Source: Gammaproteobacteria bacterium (lineage in GTDB: Bacteria > Pseudomonadota > Gammaproteobacteria > Pseudomonadales > Azotimanducaceae). Taken from it: DNA of 55,262 nt. The notes under the pieces are model-generated. The model searched no databases. It was not told where the DNA came from and saw only the letters and a program-made list of their open reading frames with translations. Positions within the stretch are counted from its first letter, which is position 1. Every line of letters starts with the position of its first letter. Made by a program: the position numbers and the translations under genes. This document shows, in pieces, positions 30,731 to 38,717 of the stretch. The stretch is from positions 1 through 55,262 of the forward strand of contig QJYB01000045.1 in assembly GCA_003247835.1 (NCBI GenBank), given 5' to 3'.

Positions 30731-33508
30731 ATGCAGAGCAGTTTCGATCCGCACAGCATCGAGCAGTCCCTCTACGCCGAATGGGAGCAGGCGGGTTACT
30801 TCGAGCCGCAAGGCAACGGACCGAGCTACTGCATCGTCATCCCGCCGCCCAACGTCACCGGCAGTCTGCACATGGGTCACGCGTTTCAGCACACGCTGAT
30901 GGACGCGCTCATCCGTTACCACCGGATGAAGGGAGACCGCACGCTGTGGCAGATGGGTACCGATCACGCTGGTATCTCGACGCAGATGCTGGTGGAGAGG
31001 CAGCTCGCCGCCGAAGGCATCAGCCGACACGAGATCGGCCGTGAGGTGTTCGTGGAGAAGGTCTGGGAGTGGAAGGAAGCATCCGGCGGGAACATCTCCG
31101 AGCAGCTGCGCCGCATGGGTTCTTCCCTCGACTGGTCGAGAGACCGCTTCACCCTGGACGAGGGATTCTCCCGTGCCGTGCTCGAGGTGTTCGTCAGGCT
31201 CTACGACGAAGGGCTCATCTATCGTGGTAAGCGGCTGGTGAACTGGGACCCGGAGCTCCGGACCGCCATCTCGGACCTGGAGGTGGAGAACGAGGAGGAG
31301 GACGGCAGCCTGTGGCACTTCCGCTATCCGCTCGCTGGCGGTCTGACCACGTCGGACGGCCGGGATTACCTCGTGGTCGCCACGACACGGCCGGAGACCA
31401 TGCTCGGTGACACGGCCGTTGCCGTGCATCCCGAGGATGAACGCTACCGCAGCCTGGTCGGTGGCACGGTGCACCTGCCGCTGGTGGACCGGGAAATCCC
31501 GATCATCGCCGACGACTACGTCGACCGCGAGTTCGGCACCGGCTGCGTCAAGATCACACCGGCGCACGATTTCAACGACAACGCCATGGGCGAGCGGCAC
31601 GGACTCGACGTCATCAACGTGCTGAACCCCGATGCCACGCTGAACGATACGGTACCGGCGCCGTATCGCGGCCTCGACCGCTTCGACGCCCGCAAGCGGG
31701 TGGTGGCGGATCTCGACGCCCTCGGACTGCTGGAGAAGATCGAGCCGCACCGGCTCACCGTGCCGCGGGGTGATCGTTCCGGTGCCGTCGTCGAACCGCT
31801 GCTCACCGATCAGTGGTTCGTTAAGATCCAGCCGCTGGCGGAACCTGCCATCGAGGTGGTGGAGAAGGGAGAAATCCGCTTCGTGCCGAAGCAGTACGAG
31901 AACGTCTACTTCGCCTGGATGCGTAACATACAGGACTGGTGCATCTCCCGGCAGCAGTGGTGGGGACACCGAATACCTGCCTGGTACGACGATGCCGGTG
32001 CCATCTATGTGGGCAGGAGCGAGGAGGAAGTCCGCGAACGGCACGGACTCGATGCCGGTGTCCGCCTGACCAGGGATCCCGACGTGCTGGAGACCTGGTT
32101 TTCATCCTCGCTCTGGACCTTCGGCACGCTCGGCTGGCCGGAGCAGACCGAGGAACTCTCCCGCTATCACCCGACCGATGTGCTGGTCACCGGCCACGAC
32201 ATCATCTTCTTCTGGGTCGCGCGTATGATCATGATGACCCTGAAGTTCACGGGCGAGATTCCTTTCCGCGACGTCTACATCACCGGTCTGGTGCGCGATG
32301 CTGAGGGCCGGAAGATGTCGAAGACCAAGGGCAACGGTCTCGATCCGCTGGACTTCATCGACGGCATCACTCTGGACGAGCTGGTCGGCAAGCGCACGTC
32401 GAACCTCACCCAACCGCAGATGGCAGCGCGGATCGAGAAGCAGACCCGGCACGATTTTCCCGAGGGAATCCCGCCGTACGGCACCGACGCGCTCAGGTTC
32501 ACTTTCTGTGCGCTGGCCAGCACCGGACGGGACATTCGCTTCGATCAGGCGCGCATCGAAGGCTACCGGAACTTCTGTAACAAGCTCTGGAACGCAGCAC
32601 GGTTCGTGCTGATGAACTGCGCCGACGCAGACCTCGCAGGAGAGGCGACGCGCAGCCTGGCGGACCGCTGGATCGTATCGCGGGCCCGGGCCATGCTGAG
32701 TGATGCCGGGCGGGCCATCGAAACCTACCGCTTCGACCTCTATGCCAACCTGGTCTACGACTTCGTCTGGCACGAATACTGCGACTGGTACGTCGAGCTC
32801 ACCAAGCCGGTGCTCTGGGACGACGCGCTGTCCGACGCGGAGCGCCGCGGCACGCGGCAGACGCTGCTCACCACGCTGGAGTGCCTGTTACGGGCCGCAC
32901 ATCCCATCATGCCGTTCATCACGGAGGCCATCTGGCGCGAGGTGGCCCCGCTGCTGGGCAACACGGGCCCGACCATCATGGTCCAGCCCTTCCCTGAGCC
33001 CGGCGACTATGACCCCGATCCGGACGCGGACGCAGCCGTGGAGTGGCTGAAGGGCGTTATCGTCGGGCTGCGCAACATCCGCGGCGAGGCCGGTATCAAG
33101 CCGGGACAGGCCATCGACGTGCTGTTTCAGCAGGGCACTGCCGGGGACAAGGCACTGGCCGCTGCCAACGACTCACTGCTCAAACGCCTGGCGAAGGTCA
33201 CGGACATCCAATGGCTCGATCCCGGCGACGAGCCGCCACCGAACGCACTGGCGCTGGTCGGTGAGCTCAAGGTGATGGTGCCGCTCGCCGGCCTGATCGA
33301 CGTTGCGGCAGAACGCGCCAGGCTACGCAAGGAAGTCGACCGTCAGAGCGCTGAGCTCAAACGGATCGACGGCAAGCTCGCCAACGGCAACTTCGTCGCC
33401 AAGGCCCCGGCGGAGGTAGTGGAGAAGGAGCGGCAGAAGGCGGCCGATGTGCGTGCGGCGCTCGCCGTGCTGGAGGAACAGCTCCGCTCCCTGGACACTC
33501 TCGGCTAG
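30731..33508 (+). CDS. valS: Valine--tRNA ligase
   Basis: ValS charges tRNA-Val and edits mischarged threonine. The 925-residue class I synthetase has the HIGH-type motif in [13 protein letters not shown] (near residue 45) and an editing domain in the first half with [13 protein letters not shown]. The KMSKS motif appears as [14 protein letters not shown] near residue 530, followed by the anticodon-binding domain. A C-terminal coiled coil runs over about residues 855-925 ([20 protein letters not shown]). Length and domain order are normal. Confidence 0.98.
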   Translation: MQSSFDPHSIEQSLYAEWEQAGYFEPQGNGPSYCIVIPPPNVTGSLHMGHAFQHTLMDALIRYHRMKGDRTLWQMGTDHAGISTQMLVERQLAAEGISRHEIGREVFVEKVWEWKEASGGNISEQLRRMGSSLDWSRDRFTLDEGFSRAVLEVFVRLYDEGLIYRGKRLVNWDPELRTAISDLEVENEEEDGSLWHFRYPLAGGLTTSDGRDYLVVATTRPETMLGDTAVAVHPEDERYRSLVGGTVHLPLVDREIPIIADDYVDREFGTGCVKITPAHDFNDNAMGERHGLDVINVLNPDATLNDTVPAPYRGLDRFDARKRVVADLDALGLLEKIEPHRLTVPRGDRSGAVVEPLLTDQWFVKIQPLAEPAIEVVEKGEIRFVPKQYENVYFAWMRNIQDWCISRQQWWGHRIPAWYDDAGAIYVGRSEEEVRERHGLDAGVRLTRDPDVLETWFSSSLWTFGTLGWPEQTEELSRYHPTDVLVTGHDIIFFWVARMIMMTLKFTGEIPFRDVYITGLVRDAEGRKMSKTKGNGLDPLDFIDGITLDELVGKRTSNLTQPQMAARIEKQTRHDFPEGIPPYGTDALRFTFCALASTGRDIRFDQARIEGYRNFCNKLWNAARFVLMNCADADLAGEATRSLADRWIVSRARAMLSDAGRAIETYRFDLYANLVYDFVWHEYCDWYVELTKPVLWDDALSDAERRGTRQTLLTTLECLLRAAHPIMPFITEAIWREVAPLLGNTGPTIMVQPFPEPGDYDPDPDADAAVEWLKGVIVGLRNIRGEAGIKPGQAIDVLFQQGTAGDKALAAANDSLLKRLAKVTDIQWLDPGDEPPPNALALVGELKVMVPLAGLIDVAAERARLRKEVDRQSAELKRIDGKLANGNFVAKAPAEVVEKERQKAADVRAALAVLEEQLRSLDTLG

Positions 33509-33530
33509 CGAGGGGCACCCTCATCTAGCC
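33503..33530. terminator. Inverted repeat between convergent valS and quinone oxidoreductase genes
   Basis: GGCTAG (33503-33508) pairs with CTAGCC (33525-33530), and inside it GAGGG pairs with CCCTC around the loop GCA. The two TAG stop codons lie in the outer arms. There is no T-tract, so a rho-independent terminator acting both ways is plausible but not certain. Confidence 0.5.
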
Positions 33531-34493
33531 GCCGACGCGCAGAATCACCTTACCGAAGGTATCGTCGGACGCGATCAGCGCGTGCGCGCGTTCGGCCTCC
33601 TCGATGGGGATCACCGTTTCGACGATGGGCCGTACCGAACCCCGCTCGATGTGCGGCCACACCTCATCCCGGAGCCGGTCCATGACCGCCGCCTTCGCGC
33701 CGATACTCCGCGCCCGCAGCGTCGAACCGATGATCCGCTGCCGTTTGACCATCATGACCCCCAGGTTCAGGGTGGCTTCGGCACCGCCCATGAGACCGAT
33801 GATCACCAGCCGACCGTCGGTGGTGAGCACGGCAAGATTGTCGGCGAGATAGGCACCGCCGACCGGGTCCAGGATGACGTCTGCCCCGCTGCCCGACCAG
33901 GCACGCACCGCGTCGACGAAGGAACCGTCGTGACGGTTCCAGCCACCGTCGGCACCCAGGGCCACGCAGCGCTCGATCTTTTCCGGCTGTCCGGCCGTGA
34001 CGAAGCAGGGGTTGCCCTCGAGCGCGCAGAGCTGGATGGCGGCCGTGCCCACCCCGCTGGCACCGGCGTGCAGCAGCACGCGCTCGCCCCGGGTCAGGCT
34101 CGCCTCCATGAAGAGGTTCAGAAACGCGGTGGCGAACACTTCGGGCAATGCCGCCGCTTCCACCATGTCTAGTCCGGCCGGTACGGGCAGCACCTGACCC
34201 GCAGGCACCACCACCTCTTCCGCGTAGCCGCCACCGGCGAGCAGCGCACAGACCGCGTCACCCGGTGCGCATCGCTCGACACCCTCTCCGACCTCGACCA
34301 CCTCGCCGGCGCATTCGAGACCGAGGATGGGACTTGCGCCCGGAGGCGGCGGATAACCGCCACGACGCTGGACGAGGTCCGCCCGATTGACCGCGGTGGC
34401 CGCCACGCGGATGCGCACCTCACCGGTGCCGAGCGCGGGTGCTTCCGTGTCCTGCCAGACCAGCCGGTCGCCGTTGATCTGAATCGCTTTCAT
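33525..34493 (-). CDS. NAD(P)H-quinone oxidoreductase (zinc-free MDR family, PIG3-like)
   Basis: The 322-residue medium-chain reductase has a GroES-like N-terminal domain (MKAIQINGDRLVWQD, RRGGYPPPPGASPILGLECAGEV) and a Rossmann domain with GASGVGTAAIQLC. No structural or catalytic zinc cysteine set is visible, which places it among quinone oxidoreductases rather than alcohol dehydrogenases. The PPPPGASPILGLE segment is typical of the PIG3-like group. The natural substrate is unknown. Confidence 0.87.
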   Translation of the reverse strand: MKAIQINGDRLVWQDTEAPALGTGEVRIRVAATAVNRADLVQRRGGYPPPPGASPILGLECAGEVVEVGEGVERCAPGDAVCALLAGGGYAEEVVVPAGQVLPVPAGLDMVEAAALPEVFATAFLNLFMEASLTRGERVLLHAGASGVGTAAIQLCALEGNPCFVTAGQPEKIERCVALGADGGWNRHDGSFVDAVRAWSGSGADVILDPVGGAYLADNLAVLTTDGRLVIIGLMGGAEATLNLGVMMVKRQRIIGSTLRARSIGAKAAVMDRLRDEVWPHIERGSVRPIVETVIPIEEAERAHALIASDDTFGKVILRVGG

Positions 34494-34509
34494 GTCTCTC
34501 CCCCGGAAC

Positions 34510-35289
34510 TTACCAGGACATCCGCATCTTCACGCCATGATCGTGCAGATATCGCTTCAGACCACTGCAGGTGTAATCCCCGTAGTGCACCATGGAGGCA
34601 ACCAGTGCCGCATCGGCCCTGCCTTCCGTGAGCACGGCCTGGAGGTGTTCGGGGCGTCCCGCACCACCCGATGCAATCACCGGAATCCGCACCGCTTCGG
34701 CGATCATGCGCGTGAGCGTCAGCTCGTAGCCCGCGCGGGTTCCGTCGGCGTCGATGGAGTTCACCACCAGCTCGCCCGCGCCGAGCCGCTCGCCTTCCAG
34801 CGCCCAGGCGAGGGCGTCCATGCCCATGGGCGTACGCCCACCATTTATGACGATCTCGTAGCCCGACGGGCACCGTGCATCCGCCGCCACGGATCGGATG
34901 TCCATGGACAGCACGATGTTCTGAGCGCCCACAGCCTCGGCACATTCCGCGATGAGCGCGGGCCGCTGCACGGCGGCGGAGTTGACGTTGATCTTCTCGG
35001 CGCCGGCGAGGCGAAGGTCCGTCGCGTCGGCAACGGATCGGATGCCGCCACCGACGGACAGCGGGATGAAGACCTGCTCCGCCACCGCCTCGACCACGTG
35101 CAGCATGATGTTGCGCTTGTCGCTCGATGCGGTGATGTCGTAGAAGACCAGCTCGTCGAGTCCGTCGAGATAGTACTCACGGGCCTTCTCCACCGGGTCA
35201 CCGATGTCCTTCGTGTCGACGAACTTCACGCTCTTGGCCAGTTTGCCGTCACGCACGTCCAGACAGGCTACGAGTCGTTTGCTCAGCAT
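34510..35289 (-). CDS. hisF: Imidazole glycerol phosphate synthase cyclase subunit HisF
   Basis: HisF takes ammonia from HisH and PRFAR to make imidazole glycerol phosphate and AICAR. The 259-residue TIM barrel keeps the catalytic aspartates D11 (ACLDVRDG) and D130 (VLSMDIRS) and the phosphate-binding SVGGGIR and VIASGGAG. The start [16 protein letters not shown] and the segment [20 protein letters not shown] resemble, from memory, the version found in Deltaproteobacteria rather than the common gammaproteobacterial HisF. It overlaps hisH by 7 bases; hisA and hisB are not adjacent. Confidence 0.93.
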   Translation of the reverse strand: MLSKRLVACLDVRDGKLAKSVKFVDTKDIGDPVEKAREYYLDGLDELVFYDITASSDKRNIMLHVVEAVAEQVFIPLSVGGGIRSVADATDLRLAGAEKINVNSAAVQRPALIAECAEAVGAQNIVLSMDIRSVAADARCPSGYEIVINGGRTPMGMDALAWALEGERLGAGELVVNSIDADGTRAGYELTLTRMIAEAVRIPVIASGGAGRPEHLQAVLTEGRADAALVASMVHYGDYTCSGLKRYLHDHGVKMRMSW

Positions 35290-35906
35290 GTTCCGTCCCA
35301 GCCGGCGAAGGCTTTGAGCAGCCTGAGCCCCACGCGGCCGCTCTTTTCCGGGTGAAACTGGGTGGCGAAGTAGTTCCGGCGGCCCACGGCGCAGGCGAAC
35401 TCGATCTCGTAGTCCGTCACGGCGTAGATGAGTTCCGGTTCCGCAGGCTCGGGATAGTAGCCGTGCACGAAATAGAACTCGTCTCCCGGTGAGAGGCCCG
35501 CAAGCACCGGGTGCGGTTTCACCCTCCGCACCTCGTTCCAGCCCATGTGCGGAATCTTGAGCTGCGGATCGTCGAACCGGAACCGCCGCACCCGGCCGGG
35601 CAGCAGACCGAGCGTCGGCGTATCGCCTTCCTCAGAGTGATCGAAGGAGATCTGCAGTCCCAGACAGATGCCGAGCACCGGGGTCCCTGATGCGATCGCC
35701 TCTTTCAGCGCCTGGTCCATGCCGACCCGGATGAGGCTCTTCATGGCGCTACCGGCCGCACCGACACCGGGAAAGATGACCCGTCGCGCACGGCGCACCG
35801 CATCCGGATCCGCGCTGATGTCGGCCGTGAGACCTACCTCCGCGCAGGCGCGCTGCACGCTGCGCAGGTTCCCCGCGTCGTAATCGATGATGAGCGCGTC
35901 GGTCAT
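35283..35906 (-). CDS. hisH: Imidazole glycerol phosphate synthase amidotransferase subunit HisH
   Basis: HisH is the class I glutaminase that feeds ammonia to HisF. The 207-residue protein has nucleophile cysteine in GICLGLQ (C82) and the His/Glu pair in [10 protein letters not shown]. The [13 protein letters not shown] and HMGWNEVR segments fit the family. With hisF it makes a two-gene unit, separate from the rest of the histidine pathway. Confidence 0.94.
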   Translation of the reverse strand: MTDALIIDYDAGNLRSVQRACAEVGLTADISADPDAVRRARRVIFPGVGAAGSAMKSLIRVGMDQALKEAIASGTPVLGICLGLQISFDHSEEGDTPTLGLLPGRVRRFRFDDPQLKIPHMGWNEVRRVKPHPVLAGLSPGDEFYFVHGYYPEPAEPELIYAVTDYEIEFACAVGRRNYFATQFHPEKSGRVGLRLLKAFAGWDGTC

Positions 35907-35910
35907 TTAC

Positions 35911-35939
35911 CTGACTTCTGAGAAGAGCGCGGATACTAT
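35911..35939 (+). promoter_or_regulatory. Candidate hemH promoter
   Basis: CTGACT (35911-35916) and TACTAT (35934-35939) are 17 bases apart, four of six matches each. The -10 box overlaps that of the divergent hisH promoter on the other strand. Confidence 0.45.
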
Positions 35940-35961
35940 CCCAACCGCGTAACACAACCAA
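35933..35961 (-). promoter_or_regulatory. Candidate hisH promoter
   Basis: On the minus strand TTGGTT (35956-35961) and TAGTAT (35933-35938) are 17 bases apart. Its -10 box covers nearly the same bases as the hemH -10 box, so the two promoters may compete. Confidence 0.45.
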
Positions 35962-35980
35962 CACGACCCATCTCTATCGA

Positions 35981-37036
35981 ATGAACCGGGGAATTCTGCT
36001 CGTCAATCTCGGAACGCCGGCATCCACCGATGTTGCCGACGTGCGTGCCTATCTCGCGGACTTTCTCACCGACCCGTTCGTCATCGACCTGCCCTGGCCG
36101 TTGCGGCAGCTCCTCGTTCGCGGCGTGATACTGCCGTTGCGACCGAGGCGGTCTGCCGAAGCGTACCGGCAGATCTGGAATGCGGCCGGTCCGGGCACGG
36201 GATCACCGCTCCTGCACTACAGCCTTAGGCTGCTCGATGCGCTGCGGGCACGTCTGCCGCACACACCCTGCGAGCTTGCCATGCGCTACGGTGAGCCGGG
36301 CCTGGACCGCGGCATCGCCGCACTCGTACAGCGCGGTGTGCGCGAGCTGACCGTGATCCCTCTCTATCCGCAGCATGCGGACTCGACCCGGGAAACCACC
36401 ATCCGCGCAGTCCGCGAACGGCTGCCAGATGACGTGCGGTTGGTGGTCCATCCGCCGTTCTTCGACGATCCGGCCTATCTGGACGTTCAGGCCGCCGTCA
36501 TCCAACGCCACCTCCCGAGCCGCTGGGATCATCTGCTGTTCTCCTACCACGGCCTGCCGGAGCGTCATCTCACCCGGGCAGATCCCACCGGCGGGCACTG
36601 CCTGCGTACGCCGGAGTGCTGCGAGACACCCTCCCCGGCACATGCCACCTGCTACCGGCACCAGGTGCGCGCAACCTCCCGGGCACTGGCGGTACGGCTC
36701 GACCTCGCCTCGGACCGCTGGTCCGAGAGCTATCAGTCCCGGCTGGGCCGTCTGCCCTGGCTGTCGCCTTACACCGACGAGGTGCTCCGAGCGCTGCCCG
36801 GCCGCGGTGTGAAGCATCTGGTCGTCGCCTGCCCCGCCTTCGTGGCCGACAACCTGGAAACGCTCGAGGAGATCGGCATGACCGGGCGGGAACACTTCCT
36901 CGCCGCCGGTGGCGAGACCTTCACCCTCATCCCCTGCCTGAACGACGATCCGCAATGGGTAGACGTGCTGGCCGGCTGGCAGCCCGCGGTACAGGCGGAT
37001 CAGACCGAGGCGGCACGCTCCGACACCGCCAGATAG
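35981..37036 (+). CDS. hemH: Ferrochelatase
   Basis: HemH inserts Fe2+ into protoporphyrin IX, the last step of haem synthesis. The 351-residue protein has the start RGILLVNLGTPAS, the catalytic histidine in SYHGLPERH and the acidic segment ADNLETLEEIG. A cysteine-rich loop (HCLRTPECC, then a further cysteine) follows the catalytic histidine, as in many bacterial ferrochelatases. Whether it binds a cluster cannot be told from sequence. The last 37 bases overlap the end of the convergent LysR gene. Confidence 0.96.
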   Translation: MNRGILLVNLGTPASTDVADVRAYLADFLTDPFVIDLPWPLRQLLVRGVILPLRPRRSAEAYRQIWNAAGPGTGSPLLHYSLRLLDALRARLPHTPCELAMRYGEPGLDRGIAALVQRGVRELTVIPLYPQHADSTRETTIRAVRERLPDDVRLVVHPPFFDDPAYLDVQAAVIQRHLPSRWDHLLFSYHGLPERHLTRADPTGGHCLRTPECCETPSPAHATCYRHQVRATSRALAVRLDLASDRWSESYQSRLGRLPWLSPYTDEVLRALPGRGVKHLVVACPAFVADNLETLEEIGMTGREHFLAAGGETFTLIPCLNDDPQWVDVLAGWQPAVQADQTEAARSDTAR

Positions 37037-37854
37037 AAGCTCTGCACCAGCGGCTGGGAGAACATGGACTTGCGGGCCACGAAACGTACCGGTCGCGCGA
37101 GTCCCGCTTGCGTCAGGTCGATCCAGTCCCTCGATGCTACCCCCAGGGTCTTCGCCACACCGGCAGGTACCAGGCCGTGGCCGAATCCCGCCAGCGCCAT
37201 CTGCGCCACGGCGAAGAACGACTCCAGGGACGCGCTCCGGTTCAGGTGCAGACGGCGCATGTCATCCTCTATGGACTGCCAGGCGCCCGAGCGGGACTCG
37301 ATGGTGATCACGTCGAGCGGATCGCCGATCCGGTAGTCCAGTGCGGCCAGACCGGAAGGCAGGATGACCATGGGCTCGCGGCGGATCACCTCGCTCTGCA
37401 GATCGGATTCCGCATCGGAGGTGCCGGTGCAGATCCCTACCATGTACTCCCCTGACCGCAACCGATCCAGCACCACTGGGGAACGCTGCGCATGGAATTC
37501 GAACTCCACTTCGGGCATCTGGCCCCTGACCTCGGCGAAGAGCCGCGGACCCCAGCTGCAGAGAATGGCTTCCGAGACGCCGAGGATGATCTTGCCTTTG
37601 CGCAGCGCGTTGTCCGTGAGGAACACGTCCCGGAGCTCGGAGATGAGCGGCGTGACCTTTTCCACCAGCTTGGTGCCATGGTGGGTCAGCACCACCCGCC
37701 GCCCGTGACGCTCGATGAGCGCGCGGTCGTAGTAGCGCTCGAGCGCGGCGATGCGTTTGCTGACCGCCGACTGGGACACCTTCAGCACGGTGGCCGTTTC
37801 CATCATGGTGCCGGTCTTGGACAGGGTCACCAGGGTTTCCAGATTCTCCAGCAT
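37000..37854 (-). CDS. LysR-family transcription regulator
   Basis: The roughly 284-residue protein has an N-terminal winged helix (ETATVLKVSQSAVSKRIAAL) followed by a periplasmic-binding-protein-like effector domain (from about residue 88, GKIILGVSEAILCSW). The effector is unknown. Start choice is uncertain: the ATG at 37854 is used here, but a TTG at 37860 has a better-spaced AAGGA. It is divergent from a TauE/SafE permease gene, its likely target. Its 3' end overlaps hemH by 37 bases. Confidence 0.88.
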   Translation of the reverse strand: MLENLETLVTLSKTGTMMETATVLKVSQSAVSKRIAALERYYDRALIERHGRRVVLTHHGTKLVEKVTPLISELRDVFLTDNALRKGKIILGVSEAILCSWGPRLFAEVRGQMPEVEFEFHAQRSPVVLDRLRSGEYMVGICTGTSDAESDLQSEVIRREPMVILPSGLAALDYRIGDPLDVITIESRSGAWQSIEDDMRRLHLNRSASLESFFAVAQMALAGFGHGLVPAGVAKTLGVASRDWIDLTQAGLARPVRFVARKSMFSQPLVQSFYLAVSERAASV

Positions 37855-37877
37855 GGCCAATGAATTCCTTCGGGTCA

Positions 37878-37890
37878 GGAATCATATTCC
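37878..37890. promoter_or_regulatory. Palindrome GGAAT-CAT-ATTCC in the lysR/permease gap
   Basis: A perfect 5-3-5 inverted repeat lies 23 bases upstream of the LysR gene and overlaps the minus-strand -10 candidate TATGAT. A second imperfect pair ATCAT/ATGAT spans it and the bases to 37912. Such a site in a divergent LysR/target gap is a plausible operator for autoregulation. Confidence 0.4.
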
Positions 37891-37958
37891 AACCATTCGC
37901 TTTTTTCATGATCCGCGAGCCCTAGACTCTGCCGCGGCCTGACCACCGGAGCGCTGCC

Positions 37959-38696
37959 TTGCTGGACCTGCTGATCCTCGTCACCGTCCTCGTGACCAGC
38001 GTGCTGTCCGGCATCCTCGGCATGGCCGGCGGCATGATCCTGATGGCCGTGCTGGTATCCGTTCTGTCCGTAGGCGCAGCCATGATGCTGCACGGTGCGG
38101 TGCAGGCCATCTCCAACGGCTCCCGGGCCTGGTTTCTCCGGACCCACATCCAGTGGCGCATCCTGCCGGCCTATGGGCTGGGTGCCACACTCACCCTGGC
38201 CGGTTTCGTGGCACTCGCCCTGGTACCGGACGCGGACCTGGTGCTGATCGTGGTCGGCGTGCTGCCCTTTCTCGCCCGGGTAGTCCCCCACCTCAGAGGC
38301 CTGGACGTCACCCATCTGCCAACGGCGGTCGGCTGCGGCGCGCTGGTCACCACGGCTCAGCTCCTGGCCGGCGCTTCCGGACCGCTGCTGGACGTCTTCT
38401 ATCTGAATGCGCGTCTGAACCGGTTCGAGATCATCGCCAGCAAGGCAATCACCCAGGCCGGCGGGCACGTGCTGAAGCTCGTCTACTACGGGCTCATCAT
38501 CGGCGTGACCGACTCGGTGCCTGGCTGGATGTACGGTGCCGCGATCCTGACGGCCGTCGTCGGCACGCGCCTGGGAACACGGCTGCTGGAGCGGTTCACG
38601 GACGATCGGTTCCGCAAGGTGAGCGGCGCGTTCATCCTCGGCATCGCTGCCGTCTGCGTCGTCAAAGGCCTGTGGGGATATCTGGCCGTCGGCTGA
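37959..38696 (+). CDS. TauE/SafE-family permease
   Basis: The 245-residue membrane protein has about eight hydrophobic segments and the two-fold repeat of TauE/SafE proteins (GILGMAGGMILMAVLVSV in the first half, LLAGASGPLLDVFYL in the second). Members export sulfite, organosulfonates or other small anions; the substrate here is unknown. The start is a TTG preceded by CGGAG. It is probably controlled by the adjacent LysR protein. Confidence 0.83.
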   Translation: MLDLLILVTVLVTSVLSGILGMAGGMILMAVLVSVLSVGAAMMLHGAVQAISNGSRAWFLRTHIQWRILPAYGLGATLTLAGFVALALVPDADLVLIVVGVLPFLARVVPHLRGLDVTHLPTAVGCGALVTTAQLLAGASGPLLDVFYLNARLNRFEIIASKAITQAGGHVLKLVYYGLIIGVTDSVPGWMYGAAILTAVVGTRLGTRLLERFTDDRFRKVSGAFILGIAAVCVVKGLWGYLAVG

Positions 38697-38717
38697 GGTC
38701 GTCCGCGGATGACCTCA
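38694..38717. terminator. Inverted repeat between convergent permease and carboxylase genes
   Basis: TGAGGTC (38694-38700) pairs perfectly with GACCTCA (38711-38717) around a 10-base loop. The outer ends are the two TGA stop codons themselves. There is no T-tract; a two-way terminator is plausible. Confidence 0.45.

Noticed and set aside
36601..36660. Possible [2Fe-2S] ligands in ferrochelatase
   Set aside because: The cysteine cluster is suggestive, but similar loops occur in ferrochelatases not known to bind a cluster, so I do not claim one.
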